Source of the DNA: an uncultured Lachnospiraceae bacterium | Lineage (GTDB): Bacteria; Bacillota; Clostridia; Lachnospirales; Lachnospiraceae | Direction: 5' to 3' | Assembly (NCBI GenBank): GCA_910579805.1 | Contig: CAJTWM010000016.1 | Coordinates: forward strand, 1 to 64,000 | Length of the DNA: 64,000 nt | In this document: one piece after another, positions 42,321-50,099 of the stretch | Layout: each line of letters begins with the position of its first letter | Position numbering within the stretch: the stretch's first letter is position 1 | Made by a program: the position numbers and the translations under genes | Notes under the pieces: generated by a model | Databases searched by the model: none | What the model saw: the letters and a program-made list of their open reading frames with translations, nothing else | Told to the model about the DNA's origin: nothing

Positions 42321-42351
42321 TATCACAAGCAGGTCGTTGATACGCATGGGA
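42321..42351. repeat. Imperfect palindrome related to 30261
   Basis: TATCACAAGC, then TTGATA after seven bases, then CGCATGGGA. It resembles the palindrome and flank at 30261-30291 at most positions and lies directly after the stop of the OB-fold gene, where it may act as a transcript end hairpin. Confidence 0.45.
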
Positions 42352-42465
42352 CTTAGTACCATACAGGAAATATAGCGCAATCTTAAATTTTATTGAAAAT
42401 TTTGCCAATATATGCTATGATAGGTGACGGTTAAATTTTGAAAGAAGATTGTGTGGAGAAAAGAT

Positions 42466-42966
42466 ATGAATAAAGGGATGATACAGATCTATACAGGCGA
42501 TGGGCATGGCAAGTCGCCTGCCGCCCTTGGGAAAGCAGTTCAGGCTGCGGTGAAAGGTACGAACGTCGTCATAATTCAGTTTTTAAAAGGAAAGGGACTT
42601 GGAGAGTCCGAATTTTTGAAACGGTTGGAACCTGAGATTAAATTGTTCCGTTTTGAGAAGTCCGATGAAAATTTTTCCAAGCTGTCCGATGAAAGAAAAA
42701 GAGAAGAGATCCAGAACATCAAAAACGGCATGAACTATGCGAAAAAGGTACTTTCTACCGGGGAATGCGGTCTTCTCATATTAGACGAGGTATTGGGACT
42801 GATCGAAAAAGAGATCATTACGGTGGAGGATCTGAAAAATGTTTTGGAATGCCGTTCGGAGAACACCGATATCATTTTGACGGGAATCGCATTGAGCGAT
42901 GAGATCTGTGTACTGGCGGACGAGGTATCCAAGATTGAAACGGTCAAATTTAAGTGCTGGCAGTAA
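42466..42966 (+). CDS. CobO/BtuR-type corrinoid adenosyltransferase
   Basis: A 166-residue P-loop protein. MIQIYTGDGHGKSPAALG (P-loop 11-17) is followed by VVIIQFLKGKGLGESEFL and LLILDEVLG, the pattern of cob(I)alamin/cob(I)yrinic acid a,c-diamide adenosyltransferases, which transfer adenosyl from ATP to cobalt. The P-loop has GHGKS in place of the common GKGKT. ATG 42466 follows GGAG. No cobalamin riboswitch or cob genes lie beside it. Substrate is inferred from the family. Confidence 0.85.
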   Translation: MNKGMIQIYTGDGHGKSPAALGKAVQAAVKGTNVVIIQFLKGKGLGESEFLKRLEPEIKLFRFEKSDENFSKLSDERKREEIQNIKNGMNYAKKVLSTGECGLLILDEVLGLIEKEIITVEDLKNVLECRSENTDIILTGIALSDEICVLADEVSKIETVKFKCWQ

Positions 42967-43010
42967 GACGGCACATATATTTGGTAATATAATAATGAAA
43001 CGCTCATATG

Positions 43011-43066
43011 ATAATCATAGCAGTTACACGTTGACAGTGAAGAACAGTAGTGCTATGATTATTTTA
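43011..43066 (+). terminator. Terminator after cobO-like gene, overlapping the dapA promoter
   Basis: ATAATCATAGCA (43011-43022) pairs with TGCTATGATTAT (43051-43062), followed by TTTATT. The loop and 3' arm contain the promoter of the next transcript. Confidence 0.7.
43031..43059 (+). promoter_or_regulatory. dapA promoter inside the terminator hairpin
   Basis: TTGACA (43031-43036) and TATGAT (43054-43059) are 17 bases apart. The predicted start is near 43066, about 110 bases before the lysine aptamer. The 110-base segment holds GC-rich inverted pairs and a copy of GAGTAAGATA (43139) that is repeated at the aptamer start (43178). Confidence 0.7.
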
Positions 43067-43177
43067 TTCCCGTAGACAGCGAGCCGGGGCAATCAGGTCA
43101 GGAGACGGCTGGCCGGCCGGACGCTTCAAACGCTGCGGGAGTAAGATAACACGCTGCTTGCGGCGGGGAATCTGAAT

Positions 43178-43392
43178 GAGTAAGATAGAGGTTGCATGAT
43201 TCAAGAGTAGCTTTTCCGATGCGGCAGGCGCAGGAGAGGTAAAGTGAAAGGGGAAAATGCCGAAAGAGGAGGTTTCCTGTCAGGACCGATTCTTGGGGAT
43301 GCAATGAAGAATTGTATCACTGTCATCTGTAACCGGATGGGGCGCTATCGTGAATGAGATTTTTGTCGGCGCATATCCTGCGCCGATTTTTT
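43178..43392 (+). promoter_or_regulatory. Lysine riboswitch (L-box) upstream of dapA
   Basis: AAGATAGAGGTTGCATGATTC (P1 5' side and the loop E-like start of P2), then AAGAGTAGC, and at the 3' end TGTATCACTGTCA and GGGGCGCTATC follow the known lysine aptamer pattern. GATAG (43184) pairs with CTATC (43345) as part of P1. A terminator follows: TCGGCGCA (43366) with TGCGCCGA (43379) and TTTTTT. Lysine would favour termination and lower dapA. The 43393-43556 segment holds small GC hairpins including GCCGC/GCGGC and nothing else. Confidence 0.9.
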
Positions 43393-43556
43393 ATGCGCAT
43401 ACCCGTACACAATAGGTAAAACCATATAGGAGAGTTTTGCACATAGGAAGATGCCGCTAAGGCGGCGCACGGGTCGCGCGGTGAGCAGGGGAAGATGGTT
43501 CTTTCCCGCCCGATTGCGCAGTCCAGACCCCAAACCTAATATGAAGGAGGATATCT

Positions 43557-44441
43557 ATGTCTATTTTTACAGGTTCCGGCGTTGCGGTCGTAACGCCATT
43601 TCATGAAAACGGAGAAGTAAATTACGAGAAATTCGGAGAGCTTTTGGAATTTCAGATCCAAAACGGGACGGATGCGATCATCGTCTGTGGAACAACGGGG
43701 GAAGCGTCTACACTGACCCATGAAGAGCATTTGGATGTGATCAAATATTGTGTGGAAAAAGTAGCCGGCAGGATACCGGTAATCGCAGGAACCGGTTCGA
43801 ACTGCACAAATACGGCGGTCTATCTGTCACAGGAGGCGGAGAAATACGGCGCGGACGGTCTGCTGCTGGTGACGCCTTATTACAACAAGGCTACGCAGGG
43901 CGGTTTATATGAACATTTTAAAATGATCGCGGACAGCGTGAAGATACCGATCATTCTTTATAACGTACCCGGCAGGACAGGATGCAATATCATGCCGGAA
44001 ACGGTAGTGCGCCTTTGTAAAGAAGTGGAAAATATCGTGGGCGTAAAAGAAGCCAGCGGCAATATTTCCCAGATTGCGAAACTGCAGGCCCTTGCGGGCG
44101 GCAGCGTGGATCTGTATTCCGGAAACGACGACCAGATCGTACCGATCCTTTCCCTTGGAGGAAAGGGCGTAATCTCCGTACTCGCGAATATAGCGCCGAA
44201 ACAGACCCATGATATCTGTGCAAAATATTTTGAAGGAGATACGGAAGGCAGCAGGGAGGAACAGCTTAAGACACTGGAATTGTACGGCGCGCTGTTCTGC
44301 GAGGTCAATCCGATCCCTGTAAAGAAAGCATTGAACCTTATGGGCATGGGGGCAGGCGTATTAAGAAGACCTTTAAGCGAAATGGAACCCGAAAATGCGG
44401 CCCGTCTTGAGAAAGCGATGAAGAATTACGGATTACTGTAA
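43557..44441 (+). CDS. dapA: 4-hydroxy-tetrahydrodipicolinate synthase
   Basis: A 294-residue TIM-barrel enzyme joining pyruvate and aspartate semialdehyde, the first committed step to diaminopimelate and lysine. GTTGEASTLTHEEH binds the substrate, YYNKATQGGLYEHF and YNVPGRTGCNI carry the conserved tyrosines and arginine, and VGVKEASGN holds the Schiff-base lysine. AAGGAGG precedes the ATG. Controlled by the lysine riboswitch upstream; dapB follows 94 bases later. Diaminopimelate is also needed for the peptidoglycan made by the division-cluster enzymes. Confidence 0.97.
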   Translation: MSIFTGSGVAVVTPFHENGEVNYEKFGELLEFQIQNGTDAIIVCGTTGEASTLTHEEHLDVIKYCVEKVAGRIPVIAGTGSNCTNTAVYLSQEAEKYGADGLLLVTPYYNKATQGGLYEHFKMIADSVKIPIILYNVPGRTGCNIMPETVVRLCKEVENIVGVKEASGNISQIAKLQALAGGSVDLYSGNDDQIVPILSLGGKGVISVLANIAPKQTHDICAKYFEGDTEGSREEQLKTLELYGALFCEVNPIPVKKALNLMGMGAGVLRRPLSEMEPENAARLEKAMKNYGLL

Positions 44442-44535
44442 AATAGTACGCACAGGTTTCCGCAGTCTTGGTTAACGGTGCCGCACACCCAAAACAGGAC
44501 GGAGAGGAAACCGGGGATAGAATAGGAGAAACGGA

Positions 44536-45291
44536 ATGATAAAGGCAATTATGCATGGGTGCAACGGAAAAATGGGGCAGACGATAGCAGGTCTTATTGC
44601 GGAAGACGAAGAGATCGAACTGGTCGCGGGAGTGGATGCGTTCTCAAAGGAAGGAAATACATTTCCGGTGTTTCTTTCTATGGAGGAATGCAATATCGGG
44701 GCGGACGTTGTCATTGATTTTTCAGCGGCCGCGGCCGTGGACGGACTGATCGGTTTCTGCGCGGAGAAAAAGCTGCCCTGTGTGTTATGCACTACAGGGC
44801 TGTCGGAAGAACAGCTTCAAAAAGTGACGGAGGCGTCGAAAAAAACGGCGATTTTAAAATCCGCCAATATGTCGCTGGGGATCAATATGCTATTAAAATT
44901 ATTGAAAGAAGCGGCAGGCGTTTTGGTTCCGGCAGGGTTTGATATTGAAATTGTGGAAAAACATCATAATCAAAAACTGGATGCGCCGAGCGGTACTGCG
45001 CTGGCGCTGGCGGATTCTATCAATGAAGAGTTTGATGATCGTTATGAATATGTATACGACAGAAGCGTTAAGCGGGAAAAACGTGGGAAAAAGGAACTGG
45101 GGATTTCGGCAGTGCGGGGAGGCTCGATCGTAGGCGAGCATGACGTGATCTTCGCAGGTGCGGACGAAGTGATCACCTTTTCCCATTCCGCATATTCCAA
45201 GGCGGTATTCGCTAAAGGAGCGATACAGGCAGCGAAGTTTTTAGCGGGAAAGCCGGCGGGAATGTATGATATGAGTGATGTGATCGGTTAA
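44536..45291 (+). CDS. dapB: 4-hydroxy-tetrahydrodipicolinate reductase
   Basis: A 251-residue NAD(P)H-dependent reductase, the step after DapA. The nucleotide-binding start IMHGCNGKMGQTI, CTTGLSEEQLQ, IVEKHHNQKLDAPSGTAL (catalytic His and Lys) and VRGGSIVGEHDVIFAG are present. Probably co-transcribed with dapA and so under the same lysine switch. A terminator follows. Confidence 0.97.
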   Translation: MIKAIMHGCNGKMGQTIAGLIAEDEEIELVAGVDAFSKEGNTFPVFLSMEECNIGADVVIDFSAAAAVDGLIGFCAEKKLPCVLCTTGLSEEQLQKVTEASKKTAILKSANMSLGINMLLKLLKEAAGVLVPAGFDIEIVEKHHNQKLDAPSGTALALADSINEEFDDRYEYVYDRSVKREKRGKKELGISAVRGGSIVGEHDVIFAGADEVITFSHSAYSKAVFAKGAIQAAKFLAGKPAGMYDMSDVIG

Positions 45292-45328
45292 CGGATCCGT
45301 ATTTCGGGTCTGAGTTTATAAATTTTAT

Positions 45329-45375
45329 AAAAAGGAAGCCGCATAAGTAGAGATTACTTAAGGACTTCCTTTTTT
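45329..45375 (+). terminator. Terminator after dapB
   Basis: AAAAAGGAAG pairs with CTTCCTTTTTT around a long loop; usable from both sides, as the lipoprotein gene converges here. Confidence 0.8.
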
Positions 45376-45400
45376 ATAGGAGAGAAGAAATAAAAACCGA

Positions 45401-46009
45401 TTAAGGATTCACTCTTACCCTGCCGTTTGTACTGTTATTGGCGTTGGAGCCGTCGCCGATGAGGTCGTCGGTAATATCTGCGACGCCGTCGGCTACATCA
45501 TTTACCGCATCGCTGACAGCATTTCCGGCATCATCTAAAAGAGAGTCGTTATTGTTTGCCGTACTATTGTTTACAGACCCGTTAGCGGTAGTACCGTTTG
45601 TCGTACCGGTAGTATTGTTGTTAGCGCCTGTACCGTTGTTTACGGTATTACCGGTTCCCGTCGTATTGTTGGCGCCGGTATTTGTACCGTTATTTGCAGT
45701 ATGGCTGGTATCCGTTGTATTGCCCGTACCCGTTCCACTGTTTACAGTGCTGCCTGTACCTGTCATATTGTCGGTACCTGTACCGTTGTTTACGGTATTG
45801 CCCGTACCTGTCGTGTTGTTGGTACCTGTGCCGTTGTTTGTGGCATTATTGGCGCCTGTCGTATTGTTAGTACCTGCGGTCGTATTATTGGCGGTATTAT
45901 TTGCCATATCGTTTTCATTTCCGTTTTTCTTGTCGTTACCGCAGGCAGTAAGCATACATACGAGGAGCGCCATAAGGAACATAGATAATACTTTGCTGTT
46001 TTTTTTCAT
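45401..46009 (-). CDS. Low-complexity repeat lipoprotein
   Basis: A 202-residue predicted lipoprotein. MKKNSKVLSMFLMALLVCML leads to the lipobox LTAC with C23 as the lipidated residue, so it should be anchored outside the membrane by the Lgt pathway. Residues about 30-165 consist almost only of Thr, Asn and Gly with units close to TGTGNTVNNGTGTDNM, a period near 16 residues (48 bases). The end (about 165-202) is acidic, SLLDDAGNAVSDAVNDVADGVADITDDLIGD. GGAGG precedes ATG 46009. No catalytic domain; it may be a spacer or adhesive surface protein. Confidence 0.75.
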   Translation of the reverse strand: MKKNSKVLSMFLMALLVCMLTACGNDKKNGNENDMANNTANNTTAGTNNTTGANNATNNGTGTNNTTGTGNTVNNGTGTDNMTGTGSTVNSGTGTGNTTDTSHTANNGTNTGANNTTGTGNTVNNGTGANNNTTGTTNGTTANGSVNNSTANNNDSLLDDAGNAVSDAVNDVADGVADITDDLIGDGSNANNSTNGRVRVNP

Positions 46010-46140
46010 AATTACCTCCATTCCGAAGCGTTTATGCTGCTTTACTTCGTACAATTCAGAAACTTTCCTAAACAGGCATTCGGTGCGTTTAGGGCGGTTT
46101 CTAAAGATAGTATGCACAGTTGCTTTTAAAATATGCGGAA

Positions 46141-46390
46141 GGAAGTGCGTAAAGATTTTCTAAGCTGTCAAAGCACGCCAGCTAAGAAAATCTAAGTTAC
46201 GCACTGAAGAATGCCAAAAGCGGGCATTCTTCCCAATTATGTTTGTACCGCTGTAAGCGGCATGACGGGAAGTGCGTAAAGATTTTCTAAGCTGTCAAAG
46301 CACGCCGGCTAAGAAAATCTAAGTTACGCACTGAAGAATGCTAAAAGCGGGCATTCTTCCCAATTATGTTTTTGCCGCTGTAAGCGGCAT
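46141..46390. repeat. Two tandem 127-bp copies of a composite hairpin repeat
   Basis: Copy 1 (46141-46267) and copy 2 (46268-46390) differ at only a few bases. Each has three hairpins: a long one where GTGCGTAA pairs with TTACGCAC and AGATTTTCT with AGAAAATCT; one where GAAGAATGC pairs with GCATTCTTC; and GCCGCT/AGCGGC. The last module also occurs at 3834. It is a mosaic intergenic repeat. No gene lies in 46010-46475. Confidence 0.85.
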
Positions 46391-46475
46391 ATCTGAAGGC
46401 TGAAAAATCAAAAATAAATGATAAATGCGCAGACTCGGTTAATAGAGTCAAAACCTCGCGGAAACGGAGAAAAAT

Positions 46476-47249
46476 ATGAAATTCAGGCCATGTATTGATA
46501 TTCATAACGGAAAAGTAAAGCAGATTGTAGGCGGCAGTCTATTTGATGAAAACAATCAGGCGGAGGAAAATTTTGTTTCCGCGAAAGACGCGGCTTGGTT
46601 TGCTTCGCTGTATAAGGAAAGAGGGCTTTTGGGCGGCCATGTGATCCTGTTAAATCCCTCTGTCAGCAAATTTTTTGAAGAAACAAAAAAACAGGCATTA
46701 TCTGCGCTCAGGGCTTTTCCGGGAGGGATGCAGGCCGGCGGAGGGATCACGGCGGAAAATGCGGAAGAATATCTGCGGGCGGGAGCGAGCCATGTGATCG
46801 TCACCTCCTATGTATTTAAGGACGGCAGGATCAATTATGAAAATCTGGAAAGGCTAAAAAAAGAAGTCGGAACGGAACATATCGTGATTGATCTAAGCTG
46901 CAGGAAAAAGGGAGAAGATTATTATATTGTTACCGACAGATGGCAGAAATATACGGAGAGCAGACTAACGGCGGAAATATTGGAAACATTTTCCTGTTTT
47001 TGCGATGAATTTTTAGTCCATGCAGTAGATGTGGAAGGGAAAGCGGACGGCATTGAAGAAAACGTGGCCGGACTTTTGGGCGATTGGGGAAAGAAAAAGA
47101 TCACCTATGCAGGCGGCGTACATAGTTTTGAGGATTTAGGGAAATTGAAGCGGCTTGGGAAGGGACGGGTGGATGTGACCATCGGCAGCGCCTTGGACCT
47201 ATTCGGCGGTTCCATGGCATTTGAGGACGTATTGTCATATATGGAATAA
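46476..47249 (+). CDS. hisA: HisA-type isomerase of the eukaryotic (HIS6) subfamily
   Basis: A 257-residue TIM-barrel protein predicted to isomerise ProFAR to PRFAR in histidine synthesis. FRPCIDIHNGKVKQIVGG, GGHVILLNPS, QAGGGI, ASHVIVTSYVF, IVIDLSCRKK, VHAVDVEGKADGIEE, TYAGGVHSFEDL and VTIGSALDLFGG follow the fungal/plant HIS6 pattern closely rather than standard bacterial HisA (no GVVVGTAL-type motif). No other his gene is nearby. It lies between the hairpin repeats and a terminator, monocistronic. Confidence 0.88.
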   Translation: MKFRPCIDIHNGKVKQIVGGSLFDENNQAEENFVSAKDAAWFASLYKERGLLGGHVILLNPSVSKFFEETKKQALSALRAFPGGMQAGGGITAENAEEYLRAGASHVIVTSYVFKDGRINYENLERLKKEVGTEHIVIDLSCRKKGEDYYIVTDRWQKYTESRLTAEILETFSCFCDEFLVHAVDVEGKADGIEENVAGLLGDWGKKKITYAGGVHSFEDLGKLKRLGKGRVDVTIGSALDLFGGSMAFEDVLSYME

Positions 47250-47250
47250 A

Positions 47251-47281
47251 AAAAGAACCAATCAAAAGATTGGTTCTTTTT
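47251..47281 (+). terminator. Terminator after hisA
   Basis: AAAAGAACCAATC, loop AAAA, GATTGGTTCTTTTT. Perfect 13-bp stem, bidirectional. Confidence 0.92.
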
Positions 47282-47385
47282 CTAATCCGTCATAACACTA
47301 CTGCAAATTCATAAATAAATTTGTTATCATTTATATTAAGAAAAGGCACATGTTGATACTGATTATGAGATGTTATAAGTATTTC

Positions 47386-47586
47386 TTATAACTTTGTTAC
47401 GTTAACAGCCTGAGGTCCTTTTTCTCCGTTTACTACCTCGAATTCAACACTTGCGCCTTCTTCTAAAGACTTGAAGCCTTCCATGTTAAGTCCTGAATAG
47501 TGTACGAATACGTCATTTCCGCTTTCATCGGAGATGAAGCCGTAACCTTTCTGGTTGTTAAACCATTTTACTGTACCTTTGTTCAT
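47386..47586 (-). CDS. Cold-shock protein (CspA family)
   Basis: A 66-residue single OB-fold RNA chaperone. GTVKWFNNQKGYGFIS holds RNP1 (KGYGFI) and NDVFVHYSGL holds RNP2. GGAGG precedes ATG 47586 with an 8-base gap. It binds single-stranded RNA and melts structures at low temperature. Which paralogue it is cannot be told. Its promoter is 57 bases upstream, giving a short leader rather than the long one of E. coli cspA. Confidence 0.95.
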   Translation of the reverse strand: MNKGTVKWFNNQKGYGFISDESGNDVFVHYSGLNMEGFKSLEEGASVEFEVVNGEKGPQAVNVTKL

Positions 47587-47642
47587 CGCAGATACCTCCA
47601 AATCAAAATTATGCTGCATGATTTATACAACAGAATCAGAAT

Positions 47643-47671
47643 ATCATAATAATAAGGAAAAGTAAAGTCAA
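47643..47671 (-). promoter_or_regulatory. Promoter of the cold-shock gene
   Basis: Minus strand TTGACT (47671-47666), 17-base spacer, TATGAT (47648-47643). Confidence 0.75.
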
Positions 47672-47693
47672 ACGTAGTTTTTTAGTAAAAAAG

Positions 47694-47723
47694 TTGTATT
47701 TTATATGCTTCTTATGGTAAAAT
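47694..47723 (+). promoter_or_regulatory. Promoter of the LytM-bactofilin pair
   Basis: TTGTAT (47694-47699), 18-base spacer, TAAAAT (47718-47723), 29 bases before the ATG. It is back to back with the cold-shock promoter. Confidence 0.6.
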
Positions 47724-47751
47724 AGTAAAAGTTTACTGGAGGTGACTGGAT

Positions 47752-48525
47752 ATGGAACCGAAGAAGCGGAAAAGAAGGACCAAATATACCTTGATGGTTT
47801 TTTCAGATTCTATGGAAGAAGGCGTAAAGCAGATATACCTCGGCTCAAGGCGGCTGACAGTACTGAAGGTGTTTCTAAGTATTATCCTGATCGCGGATAT
47901 TTGTTATCTCGTTTATAATCCCATCATATTATCGGGATTAAGGGAAAGGAACGGCGCGCAGGCGGTACAGATCAAACAATTAAAAGAAGAGAAAGAAACA
48001 TTGGAGGCACAAAACGCAGAACTGACGGAGAAGGTCGCTATTTTAAGCGAGACGATAAACCAGAAGGTACAGAGCGAGGAGGCTGCGGCAGCCGAACTTG
48101 CCGAGTTAAGCATTCCCCGAGGTTTTCCGCTCACCGGATCAGCAAGCATTCAGGATGCTGCTGCAGAAAACGAAGAAGGAGAGGAACCGGAGGAAGGAGA
48201 CGGACAGCAACAGGGCGCTGCAGAAACGGAGCCGATCCTTGTGTTTAAAGGAACCAGCGGCAATATGGTAGTAGCCGCCGCGACAGGAACCGTAACAAGC
48301 GTAGAGCCGGATACAAAATATGGAAGCAAAGTCATTATCGACCATGGAAACGGTTACCGTTCCATTTATAGAAATAAGGGAGATGCGAGAGTTAAGGCTG
48401 GAGATGAAGTGGTAAGGGGTTCCACACTCTTTATAATCGGGGAAGATAACTTAGAACTTGGTTATCAGATCATGGAGGGTGAGAATTATATCAATCCGGA
48501 GGATATAGTGGAGATTAACGGTTAG
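47752..48525 (+). CDS. Membrane protein with degenerate LytM (M23) domain
   Basis: A 257-residue bitopic protein: basic N-terminus (about 1-40), membrane helix (about 42-62), coiled coil (about 68-110), acidic linker, then an M23-like beta domain (about 160-257: VVAAATGTVTSVEPDTKYGSKVIIDHGNGYRSIYRN...VKAGDEVVRGSTLFIIG). Active M23 enzymes keep a YxHLS histidine and an HLHFE motif; here they read YRNKG and ELGYQI. It is therefore probably non-catalytic and acts by binding, as SpoIIQ or EnvC-type proteins do. It is 11 bases upstream of a bactofilin gene. Confidence 0.82.
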   Translation: MEPKKRKRRTKYTLMVFSDSMEEGVKQIYLGSRRLTVLKVFLSIILIADICYLVYNPIILSGLRERNGAQAVQIKQLKEEKETLEAQNAELTEKVAILSETINQKVQSEEAAAAELAELSIPRGFPLTGSASIQDAAAENEEGEEPEEGDGQQQGAAETEPILVFKGTSGNMVVAAATGTVTSVEPDTKYGSKVIIDHGNGYRSIYRNKGDARVKAGDEVVRGSTLFIIGEDNLELGYQIMEGENYINPEDIVEING

Positions 48526-48536
48526 GAGGAGAAAAA

Positions 48537-48989
48537 ATGTTAAACAAAAAGAATAATGTAACTTTGGAGAACAGTAATTTTAAGGTAGGAACTATCGTCG
48601 GTGAAGGGGCGATCTTCCAAGGGAATCTGGTTGTAAAGGATACGGTCAGAGTCGACGGGGAAGTAAAGGGCGACGTAAGGACCGAGACGGTGCTGATCGT
48701 TGGCAGCAAAGGCAGGATAGACGGAAACATTGAAGCCGATACTATTTTTGCCGGGGGACTTATCAAAGGCGATCTGCGGGCCAAGAATAAAACGGAGATC
48801 TCTTCTACCGGAAAGATTTTCGGAGATATTACAACGAAGATCCTTGTGATCGATGAAAACGCAGTATTTCAGGGACGCTGCGATATGGGCCAGAGCCTGC
48901 CCGAGAACGGAAACGGGATGAGTACCGTAAATGTGAGGACAAATTATAAAGACAGCGGGAAAGAAGATAAGAAAGAAGAGACGAAATAA
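48537..48989 (+). CDS. Bactofilin
   Basis: A 150-residue cytoskeletal protein with the bactofilin beta-helix (about 18-120): VGTIVGEGAIFQGNLVVKDTVRVDGEVKGDVRTE, then VGSKGRIDGNIEADTIFAGGLIKGDLRAKNK. The repeat spacing of hydrophobic and Gly residues fits a right-handed beta-helix that polymerises without nucleotide. AGGAGG precedes the ATG. In several bacteria bactofilins work with M23-family wall hydrolases or their scaffolds; the upstream degenerate LytM protein is the likely partner here. Confidence 0.92.
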   Translation: MLNKKNNVTLENSNFKVGTIVGEGAIFQGNLVVKDTVRVDGEVKGDVRTETVLIVGSKGRIDGNIEADTIFAGGLIKGDLRAKNKTEISSTGKIFGDITTKILVIDENAVFQGRCDMGQSLPENGNGMSTVNVRTNYKDSGKEDKKEETK

Positions 48990-48991
48990 AG

Positions 48992-49031
48992 AAAAAAGCG
49001 GCAGTGCAGCGAAAGCTATGCTGCCGCTTTT
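48992..49031 (+). terminator. First terminator after bactofilin
   Basis: AAAAGCGGCAG pairs with CTGCCGCTTTT. Confidence 0.88.
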
Positions 49032-49034
49032 GGT

Positions 49035-49065
49035 GTGCGCCTAGCGGCGCACTTTTATCTTTTTT
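49035..49065 (+). terminator. Second tandem terminator after bactofilin
   Basis: GTGCGCC, loop TAGC, GGCGCAC, then TTTT and a second T run. The two hairpins stand back to back. Confidence 0.8.
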
Positions 49066-49222
49066 CAGCTTTAGGACACAGACCATTCCGGTAAATTATT
49101 CTTAAGTTTCTTTTGCAGGCCGGACGAAGAAAGAAAGGGAATAAGGATTTTTTACAAATAAATGTGTCAGTACACTGGAGTTTGTAAATAGGAAAGCGGA
49201 AATGGAACTGGTACAGTGAGGT

Positions 49223-49786
49223 TTAATGATTTATTTTACAGAAATTCCTTGTTTTTTGCATTACATCTTTTAAAGTTTCAAGATTTTTCAATGTATCGCC
49301 GCATTCAAGGGAATGATTGCATCCATCGTATACAGTCAGCGGAATATGATTTATATCTGACAGCCGGATGATCTCATCGATATCGCTCCACGGATCAGCT
49401 GTCCCGATAAATCCAATTGCATGGTCCGGTGCAAAAAGGTACGTCTGTGCCAGAGGCGTATACAGAATATGCCTTGCATTTTTTATTTCATATTTCTGCG
49501 CATAGGATGCCGCAATGATAGTTCCAATACTTTTTGAAATAAAAAGCACATCGTTATATTTGGGCCAGAAGATGTCTGCGAGTTCAGACTCAGCTTGTAA
49601 AAACAGCATTTCATATGCTTCTTTCATTTTTTCATCATTACCACGGATATTTCCGGCTTTATATGTGTAGTTTACATTTTTATAATTTTCATATCCCAGT
49701 TCAAAGGCGATATTCCTGCTGTAATACAGAAGGGGCTTATCGCAATGATATCCTATTCCTGGAAAGTAAACAGCTATTTTTGACAT
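49223..49786 (-). CDS. Alpha/beta-hydrolase-like protein
   Basis: A 187-residue cytoplasmic protein with a small alpha/beta-hydrolase pattern: IAVYFPGIGYHCDKP near the oxyanion region, the nucleophile elbow-like ISKSIGTIIAASY (SxSxG rather than GxSxG), an acidic residue in IGTADPWSD, and a histidine in YDGCNHSLE. GAGAGGA precedes ATG 49786. Substrate unknown. Lower G+C than the neighbouring genes suggests possible transfer. Confidence 0.7.
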   Translation of the reverse strand: MSKIAVYFPGIGYHCDKPLLYYSRNIAFELGYENYKNVNYTYKAGNIRGNDEKMKEAYEMLFLQAESELADIFWPKYNDVLFISKSIGTIIAASYAQKYEIKNARHILYTPLAQTYLFAPDHAIGFIGTADPWSDIDEIIRLSDINHIPLTVYDGCNHSLECGDTLKNLETLKDVMQKTRNFCKINH

Positions 49787-49943
49787 GATGTATCCTCTCG
49801 ATTTTTTTATATTTTCCATTATATAGTATCATATATTTATCGCTATAGCTATCAGAATACTTGTTGGATGTTCAAAGGGATTTGCAGAATAAGGATGATA
49901 TAGGAAATATAAGTTTCCGGACAAGGTGGTTTGGCGAATGGGA

Positions 49944-50099
49944 TTAATGCATTCTGTAAAGCACATAGCCGTCTATGGAATCATATACTGCATAGCGCTC
50001 TTCAAGAATATCTGATATATTTTCTGTTTGTCCGGCAGTTAAGATCCACATGGCATTGCCGCCATGGCCACAAAATGTGCGGTTAACTTTTATATGGTA
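49944..50099 (-). pseudogene. C-terminal remnant of a decayed gene
   Basis: On the minus strand a frame of about 51 codons reads HIKVNRTFCGHGGNAMWI...ERYAVYDSIDGYVLYRMH and ends at a TAA. It is closed upstream by a stop at the point where the plus-strand fragment begins, and has no start with a ribosome site. It looks like the end of a larger protein whose remainder is gone. The parent family is not recognised. Confidence 0.45.

Noticed and set aside
45438..46163. Long plus-strand open frame opposite the lipoprotein, rich in Val, Leu and Pro
   Set aside because: It is the mirror of the Thr/Asn/Gly repeats; it has no ribosome site, and the minus-strand gene has a good start, signal peptide and lipobox.
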